NCBI RefSeq assembly: GCF_015706575.1
Contig: NW_024037076.1
Coordinates: forward strand, 372,001 to 436,000
Source of the DNA: Patiria miniata
Taxonomy: Eukaryota; Echinodermata; Asteroidea; Valvatida; Asterinidae
Direction: 5' to 3'
DNA length: 64,000 nucleotides
Below are positions 26,598 through 40,200 of this stretch, one piece after another; within the stretch, counting starts at the first letter, position 1; each line of letters begins with the position of its first letter. A program made the translations under genes and the position numbers. The notes beneath the pieces are model-generated. The model was not told where the DNA came from. It searched no databases and was given only the letters and a program-made list of their open reading frames with translations.

Positions 26598-27284
26598 GTT
26601 CCTAAATGTGTGAATATTTCAGTTATTTCCCATTATTTCCCAAAAAAATCATGGGAAAGGAATTTAAAGAAATTGGATGCTGAATGATTTTGGATTGTGA
26701 ATAATTATAAAGAAAGTGTTAAAAGACAATGACAGAGATGAACGGGAATAACAGCTGTGCTTGAGAAATGATAAAAACCTGACTTGATATACTGAATGCC
26801 TTACATCTTTCACGGGTTATTTGTAAAATGTTTATAAAATAGTTTTTCTTCTCTACTAATCTTTTAACTTGTGAACACGCCTTAACACTAATACTGTGTC
26901 TTTTCCACCTTGTACATAATTTACCGCAAGATTGTATATATTTGTCAAGAATTAAAAGCAGCAAGATCGTGTGGATTGTACTTGTGTTATGTTTCGATTA
27001 TTTTTGTTGACAAACTATTTAATTAGCCCAAAGTTTGGTTGGAATTTTTCTTTTGAAAAGCACATCTTTCCCAGAGATCAAATTAGAATGTATGTTCTAT
27101 AATGTTCCCTTTAACAGGCATCTTTCCTGTAGGTTTGAAGAAATTTCCTCTCTTTTTTTGGCCGAAATTGAACAAAATGCAATGGGTGAGCGTTTCTCTT
27201 GAATTTGAGCCCAAAATTACTATACTCCCGAGGACAATGCTTTATGCTTTCCTTTGTCCGTGTAATATAACGCACTCCCATAGC

Positions 27285-29090
27285 TCCCTCTAAGGGCGAC
27301 TGTGTTGGGGTCCCCCAGCGGTATATCGCTAGGGTCGACCGTATTTTTGGTCGCCTCCAGCGGTATACCGCTATGGGCGACGGTTGTTGAGCGCCCCCAG
27401 CGGTACGTTCCTCTAGGGCGACTGTGTTGGTCGCCTCCAGCGGTATACCGCTACGGGCGACTATTGTTGGTCGCCCCCAGCGGTAGATCGCTATGGTATA
27501 CCGCTACGGGCGAGTCGCCCCCAGCGGTACGTACCTCTAGGGGCGACTGTTTAATTGTTGGTCGCCTCCAGCGGTATATCGCTAGGGTATACCGCTACGG
27601 GCGAGTCGCCCCCAGCGGTACGTACCTCTAGGGGCGACTGTTGTTGGTCGCCTCCAGCGGTACGAACCTCTAGGGGCGACTGTTGTTGGTCGCCTCCAGC
27701 GGTATATCGCTAGGGTATACCGCTACGGGCGAGTCGCCCCCAGCGGTACGTAACTCTAGGGGCGACTGTTGTTGGTCGCCTCCAGCGGTACGTACCTCTA
27801 GGGGCGACTGTTGTTGGTCGCCTCCAGCGGTATATCGCTATGGTATACCGCTACGGGCGAGTCGCCCCCAGCGGTACGTACCTCTAGGGGCGACTGTTGT
27901 TGGTCGCCTCCAGCGGTACGTACCTCTAGGGGCGACTTTTGTTGGTCGCCCCCAGCAGTATATCGCTAGGGTATACCGCTACGGGCGAGTCGCGCCCCCA
28001 GCGGTACGAACCTCTAGGGGCGACTGTTGTTGGTCGCCTCCAGCGGTATATCGCTAGGGTATACCGCTACGGGCGCGTCGCCCCCAGCGGTACGTACCTC
28101 TAGGGGCGACTGTTGTTGGTCGCCTCCAGTGGTATATCGCTAGGGTATACCGCTACGGGCGAGTCGCCCCCAGCGGTACGTACCTCTAGGGGCGACTGTT
28201 GTTGGTCGTCTCCTGCGGTACGTACCTCTAGGGGCGACTGTTGTTGGTCGCCCCCAGCGGTACGAACCTCTAGGGGCGACTTTTGTTGGTCGCCTCCAGC
28301 GGTATATCGCTAGGGTATACCGCTACGGGCGAGTCGCCCCCAGCGGTACGTACCTCTAGGGGCGACTGTTGTTGGTCGCCTCCAGCGGTACGTACCTCTA
28401 GGGGCGACTGTTGTTGGTCGCCCCCAGCGGTATATCGCTAGGGTATACCGCTACGGGCGAGTCGCCCCCAGCGGTACGTACCTCTAGGGGCGACTGTGTT
28501 GGTCGCCTCCAGCGGTATACCGCTACGGGCGACTATTGTTGGTCGCCTCCAGCGGTATACCGCTAGGGTATACCGCTACGGGCGAGTCGCCCCCAGCGGT
28601 ACGTACCTCTAGGGGCGACTGTGTTGGTCGCCTCCAGCGGTATACCGCTACGGGCGACTATTGTTGGTCGCCTCCAGCGGTATCAGGCGCTAGGGTATAC
28701 CGCTACGGGCGAGTCGCCCCCAGCGGTATGTACCTCTAGGGGCGACTGTGTTGGTCGCCTCCAGCGGTATACCGCTACGGGCGACTATTGTTGGTCGCCT
28801 CCAGCGGTATACCGCTAGGGTATACCGCTACGGGCGAGTCGCCCCCAGCGGTACGTACCTCTAGGGGCGACTGTGTTGGTCGCCTCCAGCGGTATACCGC
28901 TACGGGCGACTATTGTTGGTCGCCTCCAGCGGTATATCGCTAGGGTATACCGCTACGGGCGAGTCGCCCCCAGCGGTACGTACCTCTAGGGGCGACTGTG
29001 TTGGTCGCCTCCAGCGGTATACCGCTACGGGCGACTATTGTTGGTCGCCTCCAGCGGTATACCGCTACGGGCGACTATTGTTGAATATTG
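27285..29090. repeat. GC-rich palindromic minisatellite, ~86/127-bp higher-order units
   Basis: About 1.8 kb are built from hairpin-forming blocks: AGCGGTATACCGCT is a perfect 14-bp palindrome, GTCGCCCC and GGGGCGAC flank AGCGGTACGTACCTCTA, and GTCGCC...GGGCGAC flank the other block. Early units are about 86-128 bp; from 28.5 kb a regular unit of about 127 bp dominates. Open frames within it are periodicity artefacts. Located between the CTL and G-alpha genes. Confidence 0.92.
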
Positions 29091-30680
29091 TTTGATGCTC
29101 CGCTTACTTCCAAAGGAATTTCTGCATTTTTTTTTGGAGAAAAATCAATTTTTGGTCAAATTTGAATAAAAATGTAAGGCTAACCCCCTTTTCGTCTAAA
29201 AATTTAAGATTTGAGCAGAAATCGACGATTTATTTTGGGGGGGGGGGGATTACAAGAAAAAAATAACATTTTGGCAGCATTTTACCCTAAACTTTTTTCG
29301 TAAATGTAATTTTGTGTAGTTGGTTCCCTTGGGCATCTTTTCTGCAATTTTGAAGCATTTTAACTTTTCTGCGAAATGAGAAAAAAATTAACATTCTAAA
29401 TCAAATTTGGCCACAAATTGACTTTTCTCCAAATTACTCAGAAATGGGTTCGGGGGCAAGAGGAGCACCAATCAAAATACCAAAAAAAAAACACAAAAAA
29501 AACACACCAAGATTTGACGTGGAGAAGTTCTACATTAAAAGGGAATTTCTGAGAGACGTAAAAGATTGGCAAAATGAAACAAAATCAGAGATGCTTTAAA
29601 TTTATTAAGTTCCATGTTATTTATTTTGCCTATAAAAATCAATATAATAGCGTCCTTTTTACAGACAGCATACGATTTTACACTTGAAAAATAGTTTTAT
29701 TATAATTATATGTATATTCTGCGAAATGTTTGTATCAATAACGCAATGACAAGATAATGGAGCATTTTCATTCGTTATAAATATTCATGAAACATATACT
29801 TGCCATCATACCGCTTACCACCCCCGTTAGGGACTGGGAGCCAATATGATATGAGGGCGCTGTTTACTTTGAGGGCGCTATTTAGCCTTTGGTATTCACC
29901 ATTACACAGTTTTGAAATTTTTTATTTGGGCCGACATTTCCTTGAAAATAGTGTCTGCATTTTGTTTACCGAATGCTTACAAAATAATGCTTGAGGAGGC
30001 TTGCTAAAAATGTTGTTTAAATCCTCTCTGAACATGCATGGCAATTGGCAAACGAGGTATTTTGACACCAATACGATATTGTCTCCATACGTAATCAGTT
30101 TGTACCGTCTTATTCCTGTTAGTACGTGGGCCGGCATCGGTAACAGAACTCCTTGCGTCCCATTGGCCACAAGTAACATCATTTGCATACCATGTATGGA
30201 AACTGGGTTCATATCCGCGCGTCAAGCCAATGAAAATGACTCCAATAGTTTAACCTGTATTGCGCATCCCTACTGCACTGGCAGCAGTCGAGTACTAGGA
30301 AGACAACTCACTGCTTCCTTCTTGCTACAGGATACCATCTCATTTGCATATCGTGTATCAAAACGTAGTTGCTCTCGACACATCGCACCAATGGATAACA
30401 GATAAGAGACTCCATCTTTCAATATAAGTAGTCTGCAATCGGCTTAAAGGCATTCCTTTCGATATGCCTTTCATCTTCCGTGGCAACTTGAGAAGCAGTG
30501 CCGTTGGTACTCCATAATTGTTAAGTTAGCTTGGAGTTTGAAGCATCCGAACGTTAATGACACATCAAGCAACACCGTTTCTAAAAGTTCATAAGAACTG
30601 TCCTTTATCATGCTGCCACCATTTCATTCAAGTTTGCGGTATCAAATAACAGCACTGAATGATAATGCCTTTTGCGCAAA
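29091..30680. other. Intergenic DNA, nothing firmly recognised
   Basis: AT-rich sequence with a G run at 29238-29249. A frame of 134 codons at 30001-30405 has no recognisable family or splice context and overlaps an equally open opposite-strand frame, so it is not called. Confidence 0.55.
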
Positions 30681-30793
30681 AAATGAACCAGACTATTTTC
30701 CCTTCCAGCCTCGTTTTGGTAACGTTGATTTGAATGGGAGAAAATCAAGATGGCTGCAACATGATAATGGCCGGGGCTTGCCAGTGAATACTC

Positions 30794-30870
30794 GGGTCAG
30801 ACTCGTATCCACGACTTCCTACATACCGGTGCAGATGTCTTACCACTCGACCACCGAACATTGTTGGTGT
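30794..30870 (-). mobile_element. tRNA-like SINE head (type 2), copy 1
   Basis: On the minus strand box A-like GGTCGAGTGGTAAGAC and a decayed box B lie in a tRNA-sized segment, similar to 43650-43730. Diverged; no intact Pol III box B. Confidence 0.55.
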
Positions 30871-30924
30871 TACCTTGTCGTTTTAAAGCTGAAGTGGCAA
30901 TTTCACAACAGTACTATTCGAGTG

Positions 30925-31000
30925 AGTCTCTAAGCCCACGACTTCCTGCTTACTAGTGCAGTCGTCTTACCACTCTACCGCTGAGCATGCCGGTGTTAGC
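30925..31000 (-). mobile_element. tRNA-like SINE head (type 2), copy 2
   Basis: Minus-strand CAGCGGTAGAGTGGTAAGAC and a decayed GTGGGCTTAGAGACTC box B region. Same family as 30794-30870 and only about 130 bp away. It lies about 90 bp from the G-alpha stop codon, so part may be within the 3' UTR. Confidence 0.5.
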
Positions 31001-31087
31001 TGGGCGGTTTGAATCTGACGGGTAGCTGTTAGTTTGCCCTCACACGAAATTGTCTGTTACTAACGGTTTCCCGTTTGGATATTTTGA

Positions 31088-31275
31088 TTATAACATCCCT
31101 ATTGTGTTGAGGGAGCTTTTCAGTACCACGTCCGTGACAGCATCAAAGACAAACTGGACGTTCGACCTGTCCACAGCCGTCGTGAAGTGATGGTAGACCT
31201 GTCTGGACTTGGAGTTACTCAACTTCTTAAAGACATCACAGATAAAAGTCCTTGCCGGTTCAGCCTCGTTCGGTC
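31088..31275 (-). CDS. G-alpha exon 8 (C-terminus, stop)
   Basis: 188 nt, acceptor CTGTTCCCACAG, phase 1 in. It encodes [38 protein letters not shown] then [16 protein letters not shown] and TAA. The last residues form the receptor-contact tail; Ile rather than Cys at -4 predicts pertussis-toxin resistance. Confidence 0.94.
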
Positions 31276-34200
31276 CTGTGGGAACAGAGTTAACATTGAT
31301 AGTCAGCCCATAATGTAGAGTAATAGTGGATAAGCTCTACAATCCTACGCACTCCCACGCGATCCCACGCGATCTCACACCATCCTACACGATCTCAACG
31401 ATCCCACACCATGCCAAACGATTCCACACGATCCCACACGAACCAACACAATCCCACACCATCCCACACCATCCCAAACGACTCTACACGATCTCACACG
31501 ATCCCACACCATCCCAAACGATTCCACACGATATGACACGTTCTCACACAATCCCACACGATCCCTCACGATCTCACACGATTCCACACCATCCCAAACA
31601 ATTCCACACGATCCCACACGATCTCACACGATCCCACACCATCCCAAACGATTCCACACGATCCCACACGAACCAACACGATCTCGCACGATTCCACACG
31701 ATCCCACACGATCTCACACGATCCCAAACGATTCCACACGATCCCACACGAACCAACACGATCTCGCACGATTCCACACGATCCCACACGATCTCACACG
31801 ATCCCACACCATCCCAAACGATTCCACACGATCCCACACGAACCAACACGATATCCCATACGAACCCACACCATCCCACGAGACCCCACACTCTCCCACA
31901 CAATCCTACTCAATCTGACACAATCCTACTCAATCTGACACAATCCTATATACTCAATCCTAAAAAAAAAACCTTCCGGTGAATTTTTCAAGATTTATGA
32001 GGTAAACTGCCAGATTGAAGAAAGTTTTTTCTACTTTGACCTCTGTCAAGCAATGTTATTTTCCCAACCTTTGTATGAAGTTACCTCATCGTTGGTAAAT
32101 TCGGGTAGAAAATTACCAACGATGTGGTATTCCACATCGTTGGTAATTTTGCCCAAAAGTATCGGCAGTTGGCATGTTCAACAACATTGGGCAAAATTCT
32201 GATGCAAATTGCAAAACATGTTTACAGTGTGTGACTGACGTGCGATCGACTTGTGATTGACATGCGATTGACTTGTGATTGACATGCGATTGACTTGTGT
32301 TTGACCTGCGATGGACTTGTGATTAACATGTGATTGACTTGTGATTGACTTGTGACTGAAAGTGATTGACTTGTGATTGACATGTGATTGACTTGTGATT
32401 AATATGTGATTGACTTGTGATTGACATGTGATTGACTTGGGATTAACATGTGATTGACTTGTGATTGAAATGCGATTGACTTGTGATTGATATTGTGATT
32501 GACATGTGATTGACTTGTGATTAACATGTGATTGACGTGTGATTAACATGTGATTGACGTGTGATTGACTTGTGATTGACTTGTGACTGACTTCGGAGAA
32601 CAACGCTCCACACGGTTGAGGCATGACGACTTTGTAGGAAAAAAGGAAAAGTGTTTAGCTCTTAGCATAACGGAAATATCTTTATTTTACCATTGTATGT
32701 CTGGAAGTAGCGTTTTAATGGAACTCGCCGAATCTTTTCTTCAAAGATGTCGCATTTGTTCAGGAACAGCATCGTGGCGGTCTTGGTGAACCACTTGCAG
32801 TTGCAGATGGAGGCAAAGAGCAGGAGACTCTCCTCCATCCGGGACTGTTGTTGGAACACAGAGAGAGTTCGATCAGGAACTATCGGTTGACATGTAGTTG
32901 ATTTGTGACATATGCTGCGCTAGTGCGCTTATATTCAAGTTCGAAAATCACTAGAGACCTTTCGTTTGTTTGTAGTCTGGTTCCCTGACCTGACAATTCC
33001 CCGACGCCCTGACTTTATATCGTAGGTCAGGAAGCCTCCTTTGCCACGTTTGGCTTAATCATTAAAAGCTTTTTCTTTTCCGATAAAAAAAACAAAATAA
33101 CTTGCATCATAAAATATATCATACAGTTTGATATTTCTGTAAAAAAAAACTTGTCTTATGTTGAGCTGCAATCTCCAAAGTAAGGGACCCAAATAGCAGG
33201 CGAAGTCAAAATGGAGACGATGCTGAGTTTCGGAATGCCCCTATAGGTAACCGTCGTCAGATTCAACAAGATGCAGCAAAGCTCACCCCTCGTACGATCC
33301 GAGTGCATACTTGATGCAAAAAGTCGTCATCAAATTTCATTGTTGTTTTTTAATGCAAGCATTGAATATTAATTATCGACTCATTCGTTACCGTGGCGGT
33401 TACCTGACCCAAGATTAGTTAGAATTAGTCAGAATCTTTTGGTCTGGGAACCAAACTAGTTTGTGTGTAAACACTGAGCGCCATTTTGTATGGACCGCCA
33501 CAAGGGCATAAATTAAAGCCGCGGTTGGCAACAGATTTTGGCAAAACATTGCATTAACATCCTCATGATGTAAACCATGGAGGAAGGAATAGGTATTTGT
33601 ATTGCTTCTTTGATGGCCTTGGTAGGCTATTTTGTATTTTCAACTACCAATGATAGCCTATGTTTGGCAACATGTATAACTGTTCTTTATTTTTGAAATT
33701 TTGACCTTCCATAATTTGCCACAGTGGTTGGCCACTGCCACAGCTTGAAAATAAAGCTTGAAAATTGTTGAGTGGTATCTCCACGTAAGACACAGGAAAA
33801 CGAAAAAATCACTGTTTTTTTAAATATCATTTTGAATCATCTCCTGGGTAGAAATTGAAAATATTCTCTGTAGTTGCCACTTTACTCGGCAAATATCACT
33901 CTCCATTTTCTTTTGCCGGAAAACCAAAAAGCAAAGATTGAATCTTTGGTATAAGCCTACCAGTCACGTTTGATTTTCCTTTCCAATTATACACACAAAT
34001 TTTGTTTTTATTTCGTATTTCTACTTTTTTTGCAGCTGAGAGGAAAGCCACAGATTATTATTTTAAGCCTGTAAGACTAGACTGGTACATGTCCAACTTC
34101 GCTAGTCTGGTGGAAGGAATGTGGACAGAGATGTATACAAGTCTGGTTCAATACTCGTTTGTCATACTCTAATCCTTATACTCGATAAAGGCCTGTATAC

Positions 34201-37200
34201 AGAGTGTAGAGAATCCCGAAGTCTCGAACTAGTTTTTATCTCATAGGCCTATGTGGTTGTGCCGTGGGTGTTTGCCATCAAGGACAGCTGTTGCTGTCAT
34301 TTTCTTTTCAAGATTATAGTTTTTTCTGTTTGGCCATTTCAAAATATCCCCCTTTTATAGTAAGCCGGTTCCAGTATTCTAACTACCACGTGACTGCGCA
34401 TAATGTGTTTATTAAGATTTGACGATTTTTGTCTTCGGGATAAACGTTTCATCGTATGCGTGCAAAAGCATAGCGGGGTACCAGTAAAATTGAAAAGATC
34501 GTCGAGTTCTGAAGTAAAAAAAAATTCAAAAAAATGTTTGGACAGCGAAGTGGTTTTTTTTGGTGTCTTGTGTGTCCAAACTTTTTAGCGAACGAAAGTT
34601 TCCATCTGTTTTCGATTGCACGAAAAAATTGCACAGAATGCAGATTCGGTTAGCACGTCCCTCATAGCCTTGTGTACATTTTTTTTATGCCGCGTTTATC
34701 CCGAAAAAAAAAATATCGTCGAATCTTGATGTTGCACATGTGAAGTTGGAATACGGAAGTGGCTTATTATGACATTGTGCTCTAGCCTCTTACCGTGTGG
34801 TTATCCTCCCTTAACACTTGATCGTAAGCGCTGATGGCCACGGTGAAGAGAACCGCCGTCACGTCATCAAAACAATGGATCCACTTCTGTCTTTGGTTCC
34901 GCTGTCCACCGACATCCAACAATCTGGATACAGAAAAGACAAACAATGCAACATTTGCGACATATCTGACATGTTAATAGTGGCCGTATGACTACAGCAC
35001 GTTTCATTTAACATCATCAAATTGTGTGCGCCAATTTTTGCCGCCTCTTGAGGGCGCTTTTGATAGTAGTGCGCCCTCCTTGTTCAATTACCCTTTAATC
35101 AATGGACTTGCGGGCATGCAATTACTGATTTCATCACTGCATAAGTTTAAACTCAAGAAAGAACAACATCTCAATAAAAGTGTTTATATTTGTTTAACAA
35201 AAACAAAACACGTTTAAAACCAATAACAATCTGACCTCAACTTGCTTTTAAGACAAAGGAAAGGAGTCCGTCGCTAGACTAGTGTGATAACGAGACGTCC
35301 ACACACACAAATTGAACATGAAGACTCAAGACTGTTGCACACCGCATTTCACGCCCCCCCCCCCTCCATTAGCAAGCAAATCAAGCCTAGTTGATGTACC
35401 AATCGAGCTTTTTCAAGTCTAACTCAAACTTGGGGCACGTGTTGACAATTTATTACTCTATAATTGTCATGCCTCCGGTCCTTCAATGCACAAAAAAGGA
35501 CCCGAAAGAAATTACTTCTGATAGAAAATGCCGAAATTCTCTTCGACAGGTTTAAAAGCACTCGTGTCTTATTCGAAATTGTTGATTATAGTCCCGCTCG
35601 TTGCCCTGAGACGGGGGGGGGGTGTTAATGGCAAACTTGTACATCATGCGGACAGTGTCAGTCATGAGCGTAGGCATATGGCGGGTACATTTTGGGTTCA
35701 ATTTATTTTTCATTTTTTCGTAAAGAGAAACCAACGATTCTTCAAGAGAACAATGAAGAAATATCCACGACATCTCTCAGTTTATAAGCTTGGTTTAAGT
35801 ACATCAACGGGGCTCTGTGAAACAAAAAATAAACAAGTACCGAGTGGTACAACCCACGGCGGCTGGGTAACGTGTGAAGACGGCTTTAATACAGCACCGT
35901 CCGTGGACCCGAATGGGGCGTGATTTAATATGCAAAACTATGCAAATTAGACACGAGCGCATCAGTGTTTTTTTTTCGAAACTGGTTTTCGAATGCAGAG
36001 CTGTAATACTCGAGTTGCAGGAATACACATGGCCGAACAAACTGTCCACAACCAACCAATCTACCCACCAACCCACAAACATTATCAGATCATGCCCACG
36101 GCGTGTTTCACATCGCCAAGGGAAAAACAAAATGGCCGGGACAACTTCGATCGGCTGAATCTCAGGATTAATTTTACTCGGATTCCTGAAGGGATATCAG
36201 TTTCGAATACTTGTCCGCTAAAATTTCCCTGACGAGACGACATTTCTTTTACAATTTTGATTCATCATCTTGTTTGGAATTGTAAAAAATTCTCTGATGT
36301 TCCCAATTCACTCGGCAAATATCGCTCTGCTGCTTGCAGGAAACCCACGCTCACAGCTTGGGGACATGAGAGGGCAATTCTCCGGTCTCAATTTCCGGCC
36401 AGATGAGTGGTTTAATGGACGTTGCCGGATATCTTCCGCTTCAAAAATTCCCAAGTCACAATATTTGCTTTTTTAAGGAGGTTGATGGACAGTGAATCGG
36501 TCTCCCTAGGCGTTATCTTGTAGCCACGCTGTCTGTAAGAATAGACCATTATCATGTTACAGCCATTTGATTTTTCCTTTCCAAATCAATGTAACCAAAG
36601 CGAGCCTCGAAGAAAAATAGTCTGGTTTCTTTTTGCACAATAACAATTATCATTCAGACTGTTATTGGATACAGGGAACAAGGATGCAATGGTGGCAGAA
36701 TGATAAAGATCTGCACACGTGTTCCTTTTAATTTTTTATTCAAGTTGAGTTTATTTAACGGCTATCATGGATACATTTTCAAATAGGCCTCCAAAAAATC
36801 GCCATCCAAATAATGTTATGTGTAATATCCAACTGAGCTGAAACTTCAACAGTTAAGGTTTTCAGCATTTTTACACTTGATTTCGAGTGGTGTTATTATT
36901 GGAAATGAACCAAAACTAATGAAAAGCACATAATTTGTCTTTTATATTAGTGTCATCTCAGTGATGTCTCTAATTGTGGTTGCCGGATTATTTTTTTTTA
37001 CAATTTTCTTTTGTTTACCTGAAAGTAAGTCCACGAAACTGGAATCTTGTTTCGATGATCCCGGAAGTCCGTAAACGGGACCGCACGATATCCTCATCTG
37101 TGGGTAACCAGTTCGGCTCAGCCAATCGATAGACGTTCTCTACAAAACTACACAGAAACCAACAGAACAAATTCACAATGAACATGCAAGAAATAATACT

Positions 37201-40200
37201 CAGACTTGAATAGAGTCTAGTTCGTAAATAAAAATTGAACTTACTAGGAGATGGAGTCTAGCAGCTGGTATTCATTGGATCTGTCGTAGCACTGCTGCAC
37301 CCCTGGGTCTCTCCACAGGTCTGTGACGGTGTCTGCCAGTAGTTGTGTCACATCCGAGGTGCCCATCTCCACCAATTCGGCCTGGGCTCTGAATATAGAT
37401 TCGTCCATCTGTGGCAAGTTTATAGGTTGCACAAAGACAATGATTGCAGCGGGATTGGAACGCGGGACCGCCGCTTAATATTGTGGTCGCTGTAGGGAAT
37501 GTCGAGCCTCAACGTGGCGTCAGAAACAATTTTAATTATTGTTTTACTATTAATAAATAATTCTCAGAATTCAGTGATCTTCTCTGAACCACATGGTTCG
37601 GTCGATTGTCGACTGTCGGTCAATCTCGCTACTGCCTGTCGCATTTAGTCGCTGAAAGTAATGTCGACCGTTACCATAGCGCTGAGAATAATTTTAATGC
37701 ATATTGCTATTAAAATATGATCTCCTTCTTTATTTCTGATCGAACCAGATGTTTCGGTCAGTTGTCGATTGCTCGTCGATCAACCTGGTTATTACCTGTC
37801 GTGTTTGGTTGCTGTAGGGAATGTCGAGCATCGACATGGCGTCGAGGATGTCCCGCATTCCGTTGATGAGGTTGGAGTTGATCACCGCCTTGTACACCAT
37901 TCGTTCACTGTCGCTGAACCCGCCGTGGTGGATCAATCTACAGGCCAAATGGCAATACAATAGTTGGGCTAAAACGTGTACGTGTCCTTGGGCAAGACAC
38001 TTTACCACGATTTTGCAATACAATTGAAAACAAATGTTTGAGAAATGAACTATAATGCGTCATCAACTTTCAAAAAGAGGAAAAACGAAAATGTTTGTCA
38101 CCATGTCTTGTTGTCCCCCTTTTTGCTGGGAAACAGGAGCGATAAATTTTTTTTTAATAAAAAATATCTGATAATTATTTCAGTTAAGAAAATAAAACCC
38201 ACCTGATCTGTTTTGCGAATGTACTCTTGCCAGACTCTCCAGCACCTATCGTGAATAGGGACAATTTAAAAAAAATTATTACCTTCCTGTTAAAACAGAC
38301 GTTTTAAAACTTTCGACCCCACCCCCTCCCCAAAGCATCAACAAAGGCACCGTACGAAGTGTAGAAGACCCAAGCAGAAAGTATAGCATACTTGTTCGTT
38401 TGTTTAAATTCTTTTATTGACAATTCGTATTTTATATGAGGATAGAAACCCACTTCCCACACAACCAACTTACTGCAGAATGTTTTTTATAGGATGCATA
38501 ACACAAACTATAGCTACGTGCATCAAGACATAGTGTTTTATCAGAATTGACTTTAGCCCTGCAGGTAAATCTAGCATATCCCGAAATAAAAAAAATATTT
38601 CTTTATTTCTTCACGTAATACCTACGGGAAAATATTTGTGTCGTCTAACAAACGAACAATACGTTCAATATTTTTCTCTCTTTCGTTTTTCAAAATATAG
38701 TCGATTTCCAATACGCATTATGGCGAGTATAATAGGTAACTGAATTAGAGGCCAAATTACTCTGTCATTCGAAAAAATGGAGTCATGTTTTCTAATGCTC
38801 TTGTTTTTGTTTTGTTTAATACGAGAAACGACTGCTGAAAATAAACCAATTACACAGAACTCAAAGCGCAGTTTGTTTGCCTCATCATTTGCACGAGGAC
38901 GCATGTTACATCTCCATCAAACGCTCGAGGGCGCCATACCCTTTCCTCCATCGACTGATGTCTGAAGCGGCGACAAACCCAACCTCGTCCCCAGTGCTTA
39001 CTTTATTTCCAACCGCGTTTCCAATAGTAAACCCTGGATAGGAAACTTTCTTCCTGTATCCTGATTGGATACCGCAATTGGCTAGTAATAGATTTTTATC
39101 GTGTACTTGGTGCTATTATTCACAACGTGCAGCACGTGTTTTCGCGATCATTCGTCCACGCCTTCTCGAAAATACTAATTTCCTTTCCAATTTGCTCATA
39201 TTAATATAAAATATGATACTGCATGTTGTCTCGATAAGATCGTAACAGTTTGATTTCAAAAATCGTGTTTTCGTAACTCACGCCATGCTCGCGCTGCTAC
39301 GAATTGACTCTGTTTTTACCCCAGACATCGCATACAAAAACAAACGCTAATGTGTAACGCATATCCAGGCACCAGACTGTTCCTCATTTGCATACGTGTT
39401 CAAAAATCTTGCACATGCAAATGATCCAATACCAGGGTGAGAGAGCAGGTAGTGGTGGGCGCGTATTGCTCGACACCCTGGGGACGAGGTTGGTGACAAA
39501 CCGTGATGCGTGTTCCCTGTTATATGGCCACAGGCCTTGACGAACCACAGGGTTTAAAATTGGCCTTCTGTCTAATCGCTTCTTTATCAGAATTCAATTT
39601 TCTGCTGTCGCATTTGAAGATCGCTAGAGCGGCTAGAGTAGAGAGTTAAAGTGTCTCGTTTGAGTTCCGATTATAAGTTGTCGGCAGCCGTTGGTAATAA
39701 CTTCAGGCGGAGTTTAATGTCCGGCCTTCGCGCAGTCGATAACATCTATAAGACAAGATTGTCTAGTATGCTGTTAAAGCATTCAAAAAAATATAAACAC
39801 TTGGCCTAGCTAGGACTCCGTCTCCGAGTTTTCCGGCACGAACATGTGCGGTACATTAAAGGGCCCATGCAATGTATTTTTTGTTTATGTAATTCTTGAA
39901 AATGCGCCTTTGTGTCCCATTTAACCTATTTTCAATTATCATTTTGCCGTTTTCAAGGGTATTTTGGTGCCTTTTTGGTTTTATGCTAATGCAAATTTCC
40001 ATATTCATGAGCAAAAGCGTGATGTCATATCAGGCAGAAACCTCAATGTGGCAATTGATTTGTGCACAAAAAGTTGCCAGAATTTGGGATATTTTGCTAT
40101 TGAAAATTCTCTTTTCTTCGGTGATTCGTTGTTGTGTTAGTGCATGTCAGTAAGCCAATGAGGAAACCTTTCTCATAAATGTTATCAATGAGCAGATCTT

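Noticed and set aside
27285-29090. CRISPR-like array suggested by regularly spaced palindromes
   Set aside because: No unique spacers, no nearby cas-like genes, and the surrounding genes are eukaryotic with introns; it is a minisatellite.
30001-30405. 134-codon plus-strand frame
   Set aside because: No family resemblance, no splice context, and the opposite strand is equally open; treated as chance.
31326-31982. 218-codon His/Thr/Pro-rich frame and several opposite-strand frames
   Set aside because: Produced by a 10-bp minisatellite inside a G-alpha intron; all frames stay open together.
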